Origin: Solirubrobacter deserti
GTDB taxonomy: Bacteria; Actinomycetota; Thermoleophilia; Solirubrobacterales; Solirubrobacteraceae
Direction of reading: 5' to 3'
Assembly: GCF_003344625.1 (NCBI RefSeq)
Contig: NZ_QPKJ02000009.1
Span: forward strand, 62,001-126,000
Length of the DNA: 64,000 bases
A program made the translations under genes and the position numbers. This document shows positions 47,613 to 54,475 of the stretch, one piece after another. The notes beneath the pieces were generated by a model. It did not search any database and was not told where the DNA came from. It worked only from the letters and a program-made list of their open reading frames with translations. Numbering within the stretch: the stretch's first letter is position 1; every line of letters starts with the position of its first letter.

Positions 47613-47820
47613 ATGCCTGAGACCCCCCGGCGGCAGCTCGTCGGAGCTGCCGCCGCGGGGGCGGCGCTGTCGCTGCTGCCCCGTTCGCTGCACGAGGCCA
47701 TGGCCCAGCCCATGCGTCCCGGCGGCTGAAGGCGATCGCCACCCGCTCGAGCTGCGCAACGGCAAGGCGATCTTCGCCCAGCCGTCGCCGGGCGGCGACG
47801 TGCTGCCGTTCTCGGAGCGC
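47613..47820 (+). pseudogene. Phospholipase C (phosphoesterase family) remnant
   Basis: ATG 47613 follows the phytase-like stop by 0-2 bp, with GGAGG at 47603-47607. It opens a Tat signal (TPRRQLVGAAAAGAALSLLP, then EAMAQP) that stops at TGA 47727 after 38 codons. In another frame from about 47740 the sequence reads GDRHPLELRNGKAIFAQPSP and GGDVLPF, which resembles the segment of phosphoesterase-family phospholipases C after their first catalytic motif. About 30-40 codons between are missing and the rest of the enzyme is gone. Together with the preceding gene this hints at a former phosphate-scavenging unit. Confidence 0.65.
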
Positions 47821-47845
47821 GCGCCGCCCCGGCTCGGAGCTGCCC

Positions 47846-48595
47846 TCAGATCTGGTTGACCCCGCCGTCGACATACACGTTGGCGCCGAGCATGAAGCTG
47901 CTGTCGGAGGAGGCGAGGAAGGCCACGACGCCCGCCATCTCGTCGAAGTGCGCGGTACGGCCGATGGGCAGGGCGGCCGCCAGGCTCTCGTTATAGGCGG
48001 CGATGTTCTCCGCTCCGACGAGCTCGGCGACCCCGGAGGTGTCGGTCGGACCGGGGGAGATCGCGTTGACCCGGACGCCTCGGTCCTTGAGCTCGTTCGC
48101 CCAGGTGCGCGCGAAGCTCCGCAGCGCCGCCTTGGATGCCGCGTAGGCGCCCATGGTCGCGGCGCCTCGCTCGGCGGAGGTCGATGCGTTGATGATCACG
48201 GACGCACCCTCGTTGAGGAGGGGGATCGCCTTCTGCACCGTGAACACGGTGCCGATGACGTTGATGCCGAAGATGTGGTCGAGGTGCTCGGGCGTGGTTT
48301 CGTCGATCGTCGCGAAGGACGCGACGCCCGCGTTGGCGAACAGGACGTCGAGTCCCCGGCCGTGAGCGGCGACCGCGTCGTAGAGGCGATCGAGATCAGC
48401 CGGGTTGGTGATGTCGCCGGGGACCGACGTGACGTTGCGGCCGATCGCCGCCACGGCGTCCTTGAGCTCGTTCTCGCGGCGTCCGGTGATGAAGACGTGC
48501 GCCCCCTCATTGACCAGCCGCGCGGCGGTCGCGCGACCGATCCCCTTCGTTCCGCCTCCGGTGACAACTGCGGTCTTGCCTTCGAACCGGTTCAT
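47846..48595 (-). CDS. Short-chain dehydrogenase/reductase
   Basis: 249 residues, with AAGGAG ahead of ATG 48595. The classical SDR features are present: TGGGTKGIG at the nucleotide site (residues about 12-20), NAGVASF, catalytic Ser in NASTS, and YAASK. The C-terminus reads GVVAFLASSDSSFMLGANVY as in the FabG/3-oxoacyl reductase-like group. An NADP(H)-dependent reduction of a small carbonyl is likely. It is divergent from a TetR regulator across two large palindromes. Confidence 0.85.
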   Translation of the reverse strand: MNRFEGKTAVVTGGGTKGIGRATAARLVNEGAHVFITGRRENELKDAVAAIGRNVTSVPGDITNPADLDRLYDAVAAHGRGLDVLFANAGVASFATIDETTPEHLDHIFGINVIGTVFTVQKAIPLLNEGASVIINASTSAERGAATMGAYAASKAALRSFARTWANELKDRGVRVNAISPGPTDTSGVAELVGAENIAAYNESLAAALPIGRTAHFDEMAGVVAFLASSDSSFMLGANVYVDGGVNQI

Positions 48596-48611
48596 TCTGA
48601 CTCCTTGCAGA

Positions 48612-48635
48612 TTTCGGCATCGATCGATGCCGAAA
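48612..48635. promoter_or_regulatory. Perfect 24-bp palindrome, likely TetR operator 1
   Basis: The left arm TTTCGGCATCGA (48612-48623) is followed directly by its exact reverse complement TCGATGCCGAAA (48624-48635). It lies 16 bp before the SDR start, upstream of its ribosome site. Confidence 0.8.
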
Positions 48636-48661
48636 CGACCGTAGCACTTGTGCAACGGTCG
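48636..48661. promoter_or_regulatory. Second 26-bp inverted repeat, likely TetR operator 2
   Basis: CGACCGTAGCAC and GTGCAACGGTCG are arms of 12 bp with one mismatch around TT, directly abutting the first palindrome. On the minus strand it contains TACGGT (48643-48638), a plausible SDR -10 element. Confidence 0.65.
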
Positions 48662-48674
48662 CTGCCGAATTGGG

Positions 48675-48680
48675 TAGGCT
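48675..48680 (+). promoter_or_regulatory. Leaderless -10 element TAGGCT
   Basis: TAGGCT ends seven bases before GTG 48688. This supports GTG 48688 over an upstream TTG, because the TTG lies before the predicted transcription start. Confidence 0.5.
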
Positions 48681-48687
48681 GGAGCGT

Positions 48688-49287
48688 GTGGAACCCCCGA
48701 AACGAGGCCGGCCGCGCAGCTTCGATCTCGAAGTGGCGCTGGAGAAGGCGCTTGACGTGTTCTGGGAGCACGGATATGAAGGCGCGAGCATCGCGTCGCT
48801 GACCGAGGCCATGGGCATCTCCGGCAAGAGCCTGTACGCGGCGTTCGGGAGCAAGGAAGAGCTGTTCCTCGCGGTCCTGCAGCGCTACGAGCAGGGCCCC
48901 GGCGCCTACGCGCGCAAGTCGGTCCTGGCTCCGACGGCGCGCGAGGTCGCGAGGACCTATCTCGAAGGCGCCGTGCGCGCGGGCACCCAACCCGGCCGGC
49001 CCGCGGGCTGCCTCGGCGTCCGCGCCGCACTCGCCGTCGGCGTCACCGGCCAAGCCGTGCAGGCCATCCTCACGGACTGGCGGGCCGCGAACCACGCCGC
49101 ACTGCGCGAACGATTCCAGCGCGCCATCGACGAAGGCGACCTCCCGGCGGACGCCGACCCCGAGATCATCGCCCGGTACCTCACGACCGTCGCCGACGGC
49201 GTGTCCGTGCAGGCGACCGGCGGGGCATCCGCGAAAGCCCTTCAGCGCGTGGTCGACGTGGCGCTGCTGCACTGGCCACCGGCGTGA
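48688..49287 (+). CDS. TetR-family regulator
   Basis: 199 residues. RGRPRSFDLEVALEKALDVF and ASIASLTEAMGISGKSLYAA with FGSKEELFLAVLQRYEQG are a standard TetR/AcrR helix-turn-helix. The C-terminal ligand domain includes RPAGCLGVRAALAVGV. It resembles the regulators that control nearby SDR genes. Two adjacent palindromes lie between it and the SDR gene, so it probably represses both. Confidence 0.85.
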   Translation: MEPPKRGRPRSFDLEVALEKALDVFWEHGYEGASIASLTEAMGISGKSLYAAFGSKEELFLAVLQRYEQGPGAYARKSVLAPTAREVARTYLEGAVRAGTQPGRPAGCLGVRAALAVGVTGQAVQAILTDWRAANHAALRERFQRAIDEGDLPADADPEIIARYLTTVADGVSVQATGGASAKALQRVVDVALLHWPPA

Positions 49288-49299
49288 CCGACTGCGCGG

Positions 49300-49590
49300 G
49301 GCCGGTTATCCGAGGCGCCGTGTCGTCATAGTGCGGCAGGGCATACAGGTCCCACCACGGATCGAGCGTCACACCAGCGATCGACTCATAGAGTGAACCC
49401 GGTTGCTCCGACCACTCGGGTGAGCAGAGCGCCGCCAACTATCGCCGACAGTGCCCGATGTCGATCGCGCGCGCTCCGCGATGGAGTTCCAGTCGGTCAG
49501 CCTCGTGATTCTCCCGCGCGACCACAGCAGATTAACCGTCAGAAAGTCACCATGCACAAAGACGGCAGTGTCGTTTGGTGGCGGCACCCC
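49300..49590 (-). pseudogene. Aminoglycoside phosphotransferase (APH) family remnant
   Basis: On the minus strand 49587-49450 reads VFVHGDFLTVNLLWSRGRIT and RLTDWNSIAERARS, containing the APH catalytic-loop pattern HGDxxxxN and the following D-W. After a frameshift near 49440 another frame reads AALCSPEWSEQPG and LDPWWDLYALPHYDD, the usual C-terminal YDPWWDL segment. The upstream N-lobe cannot be found. It is a decayed kinase/phosphotransferase gene. No other gene is visible in 49288-49791. Confidence 0.65.
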
Positions 49591-49740
49591 TCACCAGGGT
49601 TGACGTTCTCCTGCTCCAAGCTCCCCTGCAGATCCAGCCCGGCGGGATGGTGCCGTGCCCTGTTGGCACTTTGTTGCTCTGAAGGAAGCGGGACAGGCCG
49701 CGACCCGCGCCACAACGCCGTTCGCCGTGTGCGGCCAGCT

Positions 49741-49755
49741 TTACCTCGGAGGTAA
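49741..49755. promoter_or_regulatory. Palindrome upstream of the DUF1330 gene
   Basis: TTACCTC and GAGGTAA are 7-bp arms around one base, 36 bp before ATG 49792. The size and symmetry suit a small dimeric repressor. Confidence 0.45.
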
Positions 49756-49791
49756 TTGTAGGGGCACGCCGCATCCGGCAGCCTCCTGCGC

Positions 49792-50127
49792 ATGCCCAAG
49801 ACTTACGCCATCGCGCACCTGCAAGACGTCCGGATGGGCCCGGAGATCGCCGAGTATCTGGGCCGCATCGACGAGACGCTCGAGCCGTTCGACGGCCGGT
49901 TCCTCGTGCACGGCATGCGGCACGAGGTCCTTGAGGGCGAATGGCCCGGCGACCTCGTCATCATCGAGTTTCCCGACCGCGCCCGCGCCGAGGCGTGGTA
50001 CTCGTCGGAGCGCTATCAGCAGATCCTCCCGCTGCGCGTCCGCAACTCCGACAGCAACGCGATCATCATCGACGGCAACGCGGACGACCACCGCGGCGCA
50101 GACCTCCTGGCCGAGCTGTCCGGCTGA
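49792..50127 (+). CDS. DUF1330 family protein
   Basis: 111 residues: KTYAIAHLQDVRMGPEIAEY, EPFDGRFLVHGMRHEVLEG and IIEFPDRARAEAWYSSERYQ followed by QILPLRVRNSDSN are the DUF1330 pattern, a dimeric ferredoxin-like alpha-beta barrel of unknown function. A palindrome upstream may bind a regulator; none is next to it now. Confidence 0.8.
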   Translation: MPKTYAIAHLQDVRMGPEIAEYLGRIDETLEPFDGRFLVHGMRHEVLEGEWPGDLVIIEFPDRARAEAWYSSERYQQILPLRVRNSDSNAIIIDGNADDHRGADLLAELSG

Positions 50128-50155
50128 GCGGAGGAATCCCGGAGCTCGCGGCGGC

Positions 50156-50404
50156 CTAGCCGGAAGCCGCGCGGTTGACCCGCCGCGCGACCACCGCCCA
50201 CGCGACCAGGGCGGCGCACACCGCCCAGAAACCGACGACCTCCCAGCCTTCGGGCAGCAGGTAAATGCCCTCTCGGCCGGCGAGTATCAACGCGACCAAC
50301 CCGTACCAGAGCCCGAGCTCGCGGTACTGGCGCCGCCGGAGGCGATAGATCGTCGCGGCGACCGCGAGCACCGCGATGAACGCATAGAACGCGACGTCGA
50401 TCAT
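50156..50404 (-). CDS. Small membrane protein
   Basis: 82 residues with three hydrophobic segments (FYAFIAVLAVAATIY, LWYGLVALILAG, VVGFWAVCAALVAWAVVA) and an Arg-rich loop after the first (RLRRRQYRELG). Function is unknown. A TAGGCT -10 candidate lies nine bases before the ATG. Confidence 0.6.
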   Translation of the reverse strand: MIDVAFYAFIAVLAVAATIYRLRRRQYRELGLWYGLVALILAGREGIYLLPEGWEVVGFWAVCAALVAWAVVARRVNRAASG

Positions 50405-50461
50405 GGCCGAGGCAGCCTACTGAGCCGAGAAGTGATCGCGTCCGTGGCGCCGGAATTCGCG

Positions 50462-51049
50462 TCAGCCGAGGGCCCGACCGGCCTGCAGCGTCATCAGCGC
50501 CTCGAGCGCCGCGATGTGCACGTCCATCGCCGCGTCGACCCGCTCGACCTCGCGCGTGGCGAGCAGGTCGAGCAGCAGCCCGCGCGTCACCGCGATCCCC
50601 AGGCGCGCGGCCGCGTCGCTGTCCCGGAAGCCGAGTTGCCGGAAGATCGACGCCGCCGGCTCGAGCCAGCCGTCGATGATCCCGTCCAGCAGCGCCGTGG
50701 TGCCCGGGCGGCCCTGCAGCGCCTGGCCGTAGAGCTCGAAGAACAACCGCTCGTTCGCCCACAGCGCCTGGTGGGAGATGTGCTTCCACCAGGCGCGCAT
50801 CGCGTCGCCCGGGGAGGCGGCGGGGTCCGGCGGCACGACCGTGTCGAGCAGCGCGCGCTGCCGCGCCTCCACCTCCTGCACGACCGCGACGAGCAGGCCC
50901 TCGCGCCCACCGAAGTGGTGGATGAGCATGCGGTGGCTGGACCCGATCGCGGCCGCCAGCTCGCGCAGCGACAGGTCGCTGACGCCGCGCTGGGCGATGT
51001 GGTCGATCACCGCGTCCAGCAGCCGCTGCCTGGGGTTGACGCCTGCCAT
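50462..51049 (-). CDS. TetR-family regulator
   Basis: 195 residues from ATG 51049 (a TTG two codons earlier is possible). The helix-turn-helix is RQRLLDAVIDHIAQRGVSDL, SLRELAAAIGSSHRMLIHHF and GGREGLLVAVVQEVE; the ligand domain continues to residue 195. It is divergent from an SRPBCC protein across 23 bp. TACACT ends six bases before its ATG and overlaps the shared operator, implying autorepression. Confidence 0.85.
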   Translation of the reverse strand: MAGVNPRQRLLDAVIDHIAQRGVSDLSLRELAAAIGSSHRMLIHHFGGREGLLVAVVQEVEARQRALLDTVVPPDPAASPGDAMRAWWKHISHQALWANERLFFELYGQALQGRPGTTALLDGIIDGWLEPAASIFRQLGFRDSDAAARLGIAVTRGLLLDLLATREVERVDAAMDVHIAALEALMTLQAGRALG

Positions 51050-51073
51050 GGCCAAAGTGTACCGTGTGGTACA
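51036..51073. promoter_or_regulatory. Overlapping divergent promoters with shared TetR operator
   Basis: TGTACC-GTGT-GGTACA (51058-51073) is a perfect inverted repeat. Plus strand: TTGACG (51036-51041), 18 bp, TACCGT (51060-51065), seven bases, ATG 51073. Minus strand: TACACT (51061-51056), six bases, ATG 51049. Both -10 elements lie in or on the palindrome, and both mRNAs should be leaderless. Confidence 0.8.
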
Positions 51074-51534
51074 TGTCCTCCCCAGTCACTGTCTCCGTCG
51101 ACGTCCCGCAGCCCCGCTCGGACGTTTACGCCTACCTCGACGTGATGGCCAACCACGAAGCCTTCACCGACCACCTGCTCACCGAGTGGAAGGTGTCCGG
51201 CCCGGCCACGGGCGTCGGCGCGAAGGCCAAAGTCGTCACCAAGGCGGGCGGCATGACCGACCACGCCGAGATCGAGGTCATCGAAGTCGAGCCCGGACGC
51301 ATGATCCGCGAGCGCAACAAGGGCTCGAAGGGGCGCAGGGTCGCCACGGGCACCTACGTCCTCAGCGATCTGCCGGATGGCGGCACGCACATCGAGTTCA
51401 CGTTCGCGTTCGAGCAGGTGCCGGCGTTCGAGAAGCCGCTCGTCCCGCTCATGCGGCGCATGATCCGCAAGGGCAACGAGCGCGCGATGGAGCGCCTCGC
51501 CGAGCAGCTTGCCGGGGTGCCCGCCGCCGCGTAG
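51073..51534 (+). CDS. SRPBCC (START-like) family protein
   Basis: 153 residues from ATG 51073, which is the last base region of the operator; a GTG at 51064 lies before the predicted transcription start and is less likely. VTVSVDVPQPRSDVYAYLDV, MTDHAEIEVIEVEPGRMIRE and GGTHIEFTFAFEQVPAFEKP fit the SRPBCC/polyketide-cyclase fold with a hydrophobic ligand cavity. It is probably repressed by the divergent TetR regulator. Confidence 0.8.
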   Translation: MSSPVTVSVDVPQPRSDVYAYLDVMANHEAFTDHLLTEWKVSGPATGVGAKAKVVTKAGGMTDHAEIEVIEVEPGRMIRERNKGSKGRRVATGTYVLSDLPDGGTHIEFTFAFEQVPAFEKPLVPLMRRMIRKGNERAMERLAEQLAGVPAAA

Positions 51535-51550
51535 GTGAGACGATCCCCGC

Positions 51551-51873
51551 ATGGGGATCACGTGGCCCGCCGTCGCCTTGTCGCCGACGCTCGCGGCGCC
51601 CGCCGAGCTGACGTTCAGGTCGGACGGCGTGCTCTTCGGCCTGAAGGTGGACGGCAGCGGCCGAGCGCCGCTGGTCGCGAAGCCCAAGGCGAGTTCATGA
51701 GCGACGCGGCGTGGGCGCCGGACGGGACGTCGCTGCTGTTCGCGCGCTTCACGATCACGGAGACGAAGCTCAGCAGCGAGATCGTCATGCGCGACGCCGC
51801 GTCCGGTGCCGACGGGCTCCTCGTCACCCAGGACGGCGGCCCGCGGCTCGCCTCGATGACCACCCCGTCCTAC
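51551..51873 (+). pseudogene. TolB-like (PD40) beta-propeller remnant
   Basis: From ATG 51551 one frame reads PAELTFRSDGVLFGLKVDG and stops at 51698. Another frame then gives FMSDAAWAPDGTSLLFARF and EIVMRDAASGADGLLVTQDG, typical PD40 blade sequences (xAWSPDGxxIxF). The propeller normally has at least six blades; only about one and a half remain, broken by a frameshift. No other gene lies in 51535-51875. Confidence 0.55.
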
Positions 51874-51875
51874 TG

Positions 51876-52316
51876 ATGTTCGGCCCCGAGAACGCCGAGC
51901 TGACGGTCCACACCAAGCGCGCGGGCGCGGCGGCGAAGGCCGGGCACGACCTCACGCTGCTCGTCGAGCGCTGGAGCGCGACGGTGGACGGCGACGCGGT
52001 GACGCTCGACGCCGACCCGCGCTCGCTGCGCGTCGTCAAGGGCGCGGGAGGCATCACCTCGCTCGGCGACGAGGAGAAGGCCGCGATCACCCGGACGATT
52101 GACAAGGAAGTGCTCAAGGGTCAGCCGATCCGGTACGCGGACGGCGCGCTCACCCTGAACGGCGTCACGCGCCCGATCGACGTGACCTGGGACGGCACGG
52201 AAGGCCGCGCGCGGGTCAAGCAGACCGACTTCAAGATCAAGCCCTACTCGGCGCTGTTCGGGACCCTGAGGGTCGCCGACGAGGTCGAGGTGAGAGTCAG
52301 GAGGATCGATGGCTGA
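51876..52316 (+). CDS. YceI-family protein
   Basis: 146 residues from ATG 51876, overlapping the stop of the decayed propeller frame. AKAGHDLTLLVERWSATVDG and ALTLNGVTRPIDVTWDG match the YceI lipocalin-like barrel, which binds isoprenoid lipids in characterised members. There is no signal peptide, so a cytoplasmic form is suggested. Confidence 0.8.
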   Translation: MFGPENAELTVHTKRAGAAAKAGHDLTLLVERWSATVDGDAVTLDADPRSLRVVKGAGGITSLGDEEKAAITRTIDKEVLKGQPIRYADGALTLNGVTRPIDVTWDGTEGRARVKQTDFKIKPYSALFGTLRVADEVEVRVRRIDG

Positions 52317-52340
52317 GCTCAACCACCGCTTCGATACGAC

Positions 52341-52418
52341 GTGGAGGTCGTGCACGGCGACACGGACAACGCGCCTTACGGGCTCGACACCTACGGGCCG
52401 CGGCGTTCGTGCACTAGA
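52341..52418 (+). pseudogene. Fragment of a molybdopterin-binding (xanthine/CO dehydrogenase) large-subunit gene
   Basis: One frame reads VEVVHGDTDNAPYGLDTYG, strongly like the conserved hGDTDxxPyGxGTyGSR segment of xanthine/CO dehydrogenase large subunits. Only about 25 codons survive and the flanks are unrelated. The rest of 52317-52507 shows nothing recognisable. Confidence 0.5.
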
Positions 52419-52507
52419 AGCCCGGGGCGCCGCCGCCGCCCGGGCCGGGTCGCGACCCTTGGAGCTTCCTGTGAGGCGCGTGGGAGAAACCGGGTACTCG
52501 ATCAGCC

Positions 52508-52936
52508 ATGTTCAGGCTCATCGCCGCGCTCGCCGCGCTCACGCTGGTCGCCGTGCCCGCCGCCGCTGAAGCGAAGACTCTCCGTGGTAAGACCAGCCAG
52601 GGACGGGGCATCACGCTGACGCTCGGCGCCGACGGCGTGCCGACGAGCGTGAAGTTCAACTGGACGCTCTCGTGCAACAAGTCGAAGGCGAAGGGTCCCG
52701 TCAAGTCGAGCTTCCTCCGCCCGTTCGATCAGGCCACGCCCGACGCGCTCAACGACGCCGACACCGCACGGCGCCGCTTCTCCGGCGGTCTGCGCGTGCG
52801 CTATACGGGCAGCATCTCCGGCCAGCGGTCCGGCGAAGCCTGGTCCGGCACGCTGTCGATCCAGCGCGAGTTCTTCCGCAAGGGCCGCAGGTTCGACACG
52901 TGCAAGGCCGAGAACGTCACCTGGTCGGTCGCCTAG
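52508..52936 (+). CDS. Small secreted hypothetical protein
   Basis: 142 residues with a Sec signal (MFRLIAALAALTLVAVPAAA, then EAK). The mature part is basic and beta-rich: KTSQGRGITLTLGADGVPTS, FNWTLSCNKSKAKGPVKSSF, GQRSGEAWSGTLSIQREFF and FDTCKAENVTWS. Two cysteines probably pair. Similar small proteins are common among secreted proteins of this group; function is unknown. Confidence 0.7.
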   Translation: MFRLIAALAALTLVAVPAAAEAKTLRGKTSQGRGITLTLGADGVPTSVKFNWTLSCNKSKAKGPVKSSFLRPFDQATPDALNDADTARRRFSGGLRVRYTGSISGQRSGEAWSGTLSIQREFFRKGRRFDTCKAENVTWSVA

Positions 52937-52945
52937 CGCGGGCGA

Positions 52946-53359
52946 TCAGACCGTCAGCAGTTCGACGTCGCGGCCGCCCGCGAGCGTCACGATCCCGGTG
53001 TCGAAGGTGACGAGCCGGACGCCGTGGCGCCGCGCGAGCGTGAGCAGATGCGCATCGGTCACCTGCCGGGAGCCGGTGAATTCCGGGACGTCGGCGTCGG
53101 TCAGCGAGACGTCGTCGGCGAGGAAGCGGTGGGCGCCGGCTCCTCGGAGCGCCGCCAGCACGGCACGGGCTGCGGTGACCCCGATCGGGCTGGGCAGCAC
53201 CTTCGGGTTCGAGGACACCCGCACGAAGCCGCTCTCGCTCGTCGGGCAGGTAGCCCACGCGGTGGAGCCGTGAGTATCGAACCACGCGCGCATCCGCGCG
53301 TGGTGCACGTGCGAGTCCCACGCCAGCGCCACGAGCGCGTTGACGTCCAGTAGCGCCAT
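52946..53359 (-). CDS. vapC: VapC-type PIN-domain ribonuclease toxin
   Basis: 137 residues: MALLDVNALVALAWDSHVHH gives the first catalytic Asp, TSESGFVRV the Glu, VTDAHLLTLARRHGVRLVTF the third and fourth acidic positions (Asp near 103 and 121). This is the PIN fold that cleaves RNA with magnesium. It follows the antitoxin by 4 bp on the same strand. A solo function as an mRNA or tRNA nuclease is likely. Confidence 0.88.
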   Translation of the reverse strand: MALLDVNALVALAWDSHVHHARMRAWFDTHGSTAWATCPTSESGFVRVSSNPKVLPSPIGVTAARAVLAALRGAGAHRFLADDVSLTDADVPEFTGSRQVTDAHLLTLARRHGVRLVTFDTGIVTLAGGRDVELLTV

Positions 53360-53363
53360 CGGA

Positions 53364-53585
53364 TCAGTCTTCGTCGAGCGCCCGCCGCACCATCTCCGGC
53401 GTGATCGGCGGCGTGTTGGCCGGAACGCGGATCACGGGCAGCTCGCCGGACACGTCGACCTTCGCCGGCGTCAACCCGCGCCGGGCCAGCTCGGACACCA
53501 CCGACCCGAGTGACCGCCGCTCGAGCGCCGCGAGCTCCTTGGCGGCCGCCACGACGTCGTCGTCGAGTTCGAGGGTCGTGCGCAT
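53364..53585 (-). CDS. vapB: VapB-type ribbon-helix-helix antitoxin
   Basis: 73 residues: MRTTLELDDDVVAAAKELAA is a ribbon-helix-helix start, and the C-terminal PVIRVPANTPPITPEMVRRA would wrap the toxin. A TAGCAT -10 element six bases before the ATG predicts a leaderless mRNA, and the operator overlaps it, consistent with autorepression by VapBC. Confidence 0.85.
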   Translation of the reverse strand: MRTTLELDDDVVAAAKELAALERRSLGSVVSELARRGLTPAKVDVSGELPVIRVPANTPPITPEMVRRALDED

Positions 53586-53589
53586 CGCT

Positions 53590-53605
53590 TGATGCTAACG
53601 CATCA
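53590..53605. promoter_or_regulatory. VapBC operator overlapping the -10 element
   Basis: TGATGC-TAAC-GCATCA is a perfect dyad, followed by another GCATCA (53609-53614). It overlaps the minus-strand -10 TAGCAT (53597-53592), which ends six bases before ATG 53585. Confidence 0.7.
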
Positions 53606-53619
53606 CCGCATCACACCGG

Positions 53620-53648
53620 TTGCGCGGCTGCAGGCCCTCGCCTAGTCT
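53620..53648 (+). promoter_or_regulatory. Promoter of the MBL-fold/LuxR operon
   Basis: TTGCGC (53620-53625), 17 bp, TAGTCT (53643-53648), then eight bases to ATG 53657. Transcription should start within a base or two of the ATG; no ribosome site is present. Confidence 0.6.
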
Positions 53649-53656
53649 CGCGAGCC

Positions 53657-54475
53657 ATGAGCCACGTGACGCGGATCGAGCTCGGCGGCATCGTCGTGGA
53701 CGTCCTGTGCGACGCGGTGGGCGACCATCCGCGCGCGCTGCCTGACGCGTTCCCCGGCGCGCCCGCGCTGGGCTGGGATGCGGTGCGAAACGCCTTTCCC
53801 GCCACCGTCGGCGTCGAGGGGCGCTGGCGGTTCGGCACGCACGTCCTGCTCGTCCGCACACCCGACGCGCGCGTGCTCGTCGACGCCGGCGTCGGGCCCG
53901 CGGGCACGGCGGCCGCCGACTGGTTGCACGTGACTGGCACCCTCGACGCGGATCTGGCTGCGCTCGAAGTGCGCCCCGAAGACATCGACGTGCTCGTGCT
54001 CACGCACCTGCACCAGGACCACATCGGCTGGCTGGTGGAGCCGGGAACGCGGACGCCGAGGTTCGCGCGCGCTCGGCACGTCCTCAGCGAGCCCGAGTGG
54101 ACGTCGGTGCAGGACGCGATGCCCGCGCACCTGCGCGACACCTTCGAGCCCGTGCAGGCGGCGGACCTGCTCGACGTGGGCGGCGACCTCGTCGACGGCC
54201 TCGCGCTCCTCCCGCTGCCCGGCCACACGCCGGGACACAGCGGCGTCCTGATCGAAGGCGAGGAGCGGCGGCTGCTGTTCGGCGGCGACGCGTTCAACCA
54301 CCCGCTGCAGATCGACGACCCCGGCGTGCCTTCCCTGGCGGACGCCGATCGCGAACAGGCGGTCGCGACGCGTCACGAGGTGCTCGCGCTCGCCCGTGGA
54401 CAGGCGTTGACGGTGCTCGGCGCCCACCTGCCCGGCGCCCTGTGGCCGGAGCGCGCCGATGCCGCGGTCGGCTGA
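53657..54475 (+). CDS. MBL-fold metallohydrolase
   Basis: 272 residues from ATG 53657. The metallo-beta-lactamase motif HLHQDH (in VLVLTHLHQDHIGWL), PGHTPGHSGVLI, and GGDAFNHPLQ provide the dinuclear zinc ligands. The overall form resembles lactonase-like or glyoxalase II-like MBL proteins. The last 17 bp overlap the LuxR-type regulator gene, so the two are translationally coupled. Substrate is unknown; a lactone or thioester is possible. Confidence 0.8.
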   Translation: MSHVTRIELGGIVVDVLCDAVGDHPRALPDAFPGAPALGWDAVRNAFPATVGVEGRWRFGTHVLLVRTPDARVLVDAGVGPAGTAAADWLHVTGTLDADLAALEVRPEDIDVLVLTHLHQDHIGWLVEPGTRTPRFARARHVLSEPEWTSVQDAMPAHLRDTFEPVQAADLLDVGGDLVDGLALLPLPGHTPGHSGVLIEGEERRLLFGGDAFNHPLQIDDPGVPSLADADREQAVATRHEVLALARGQALTVLGAHLPGALWPERADAAVG

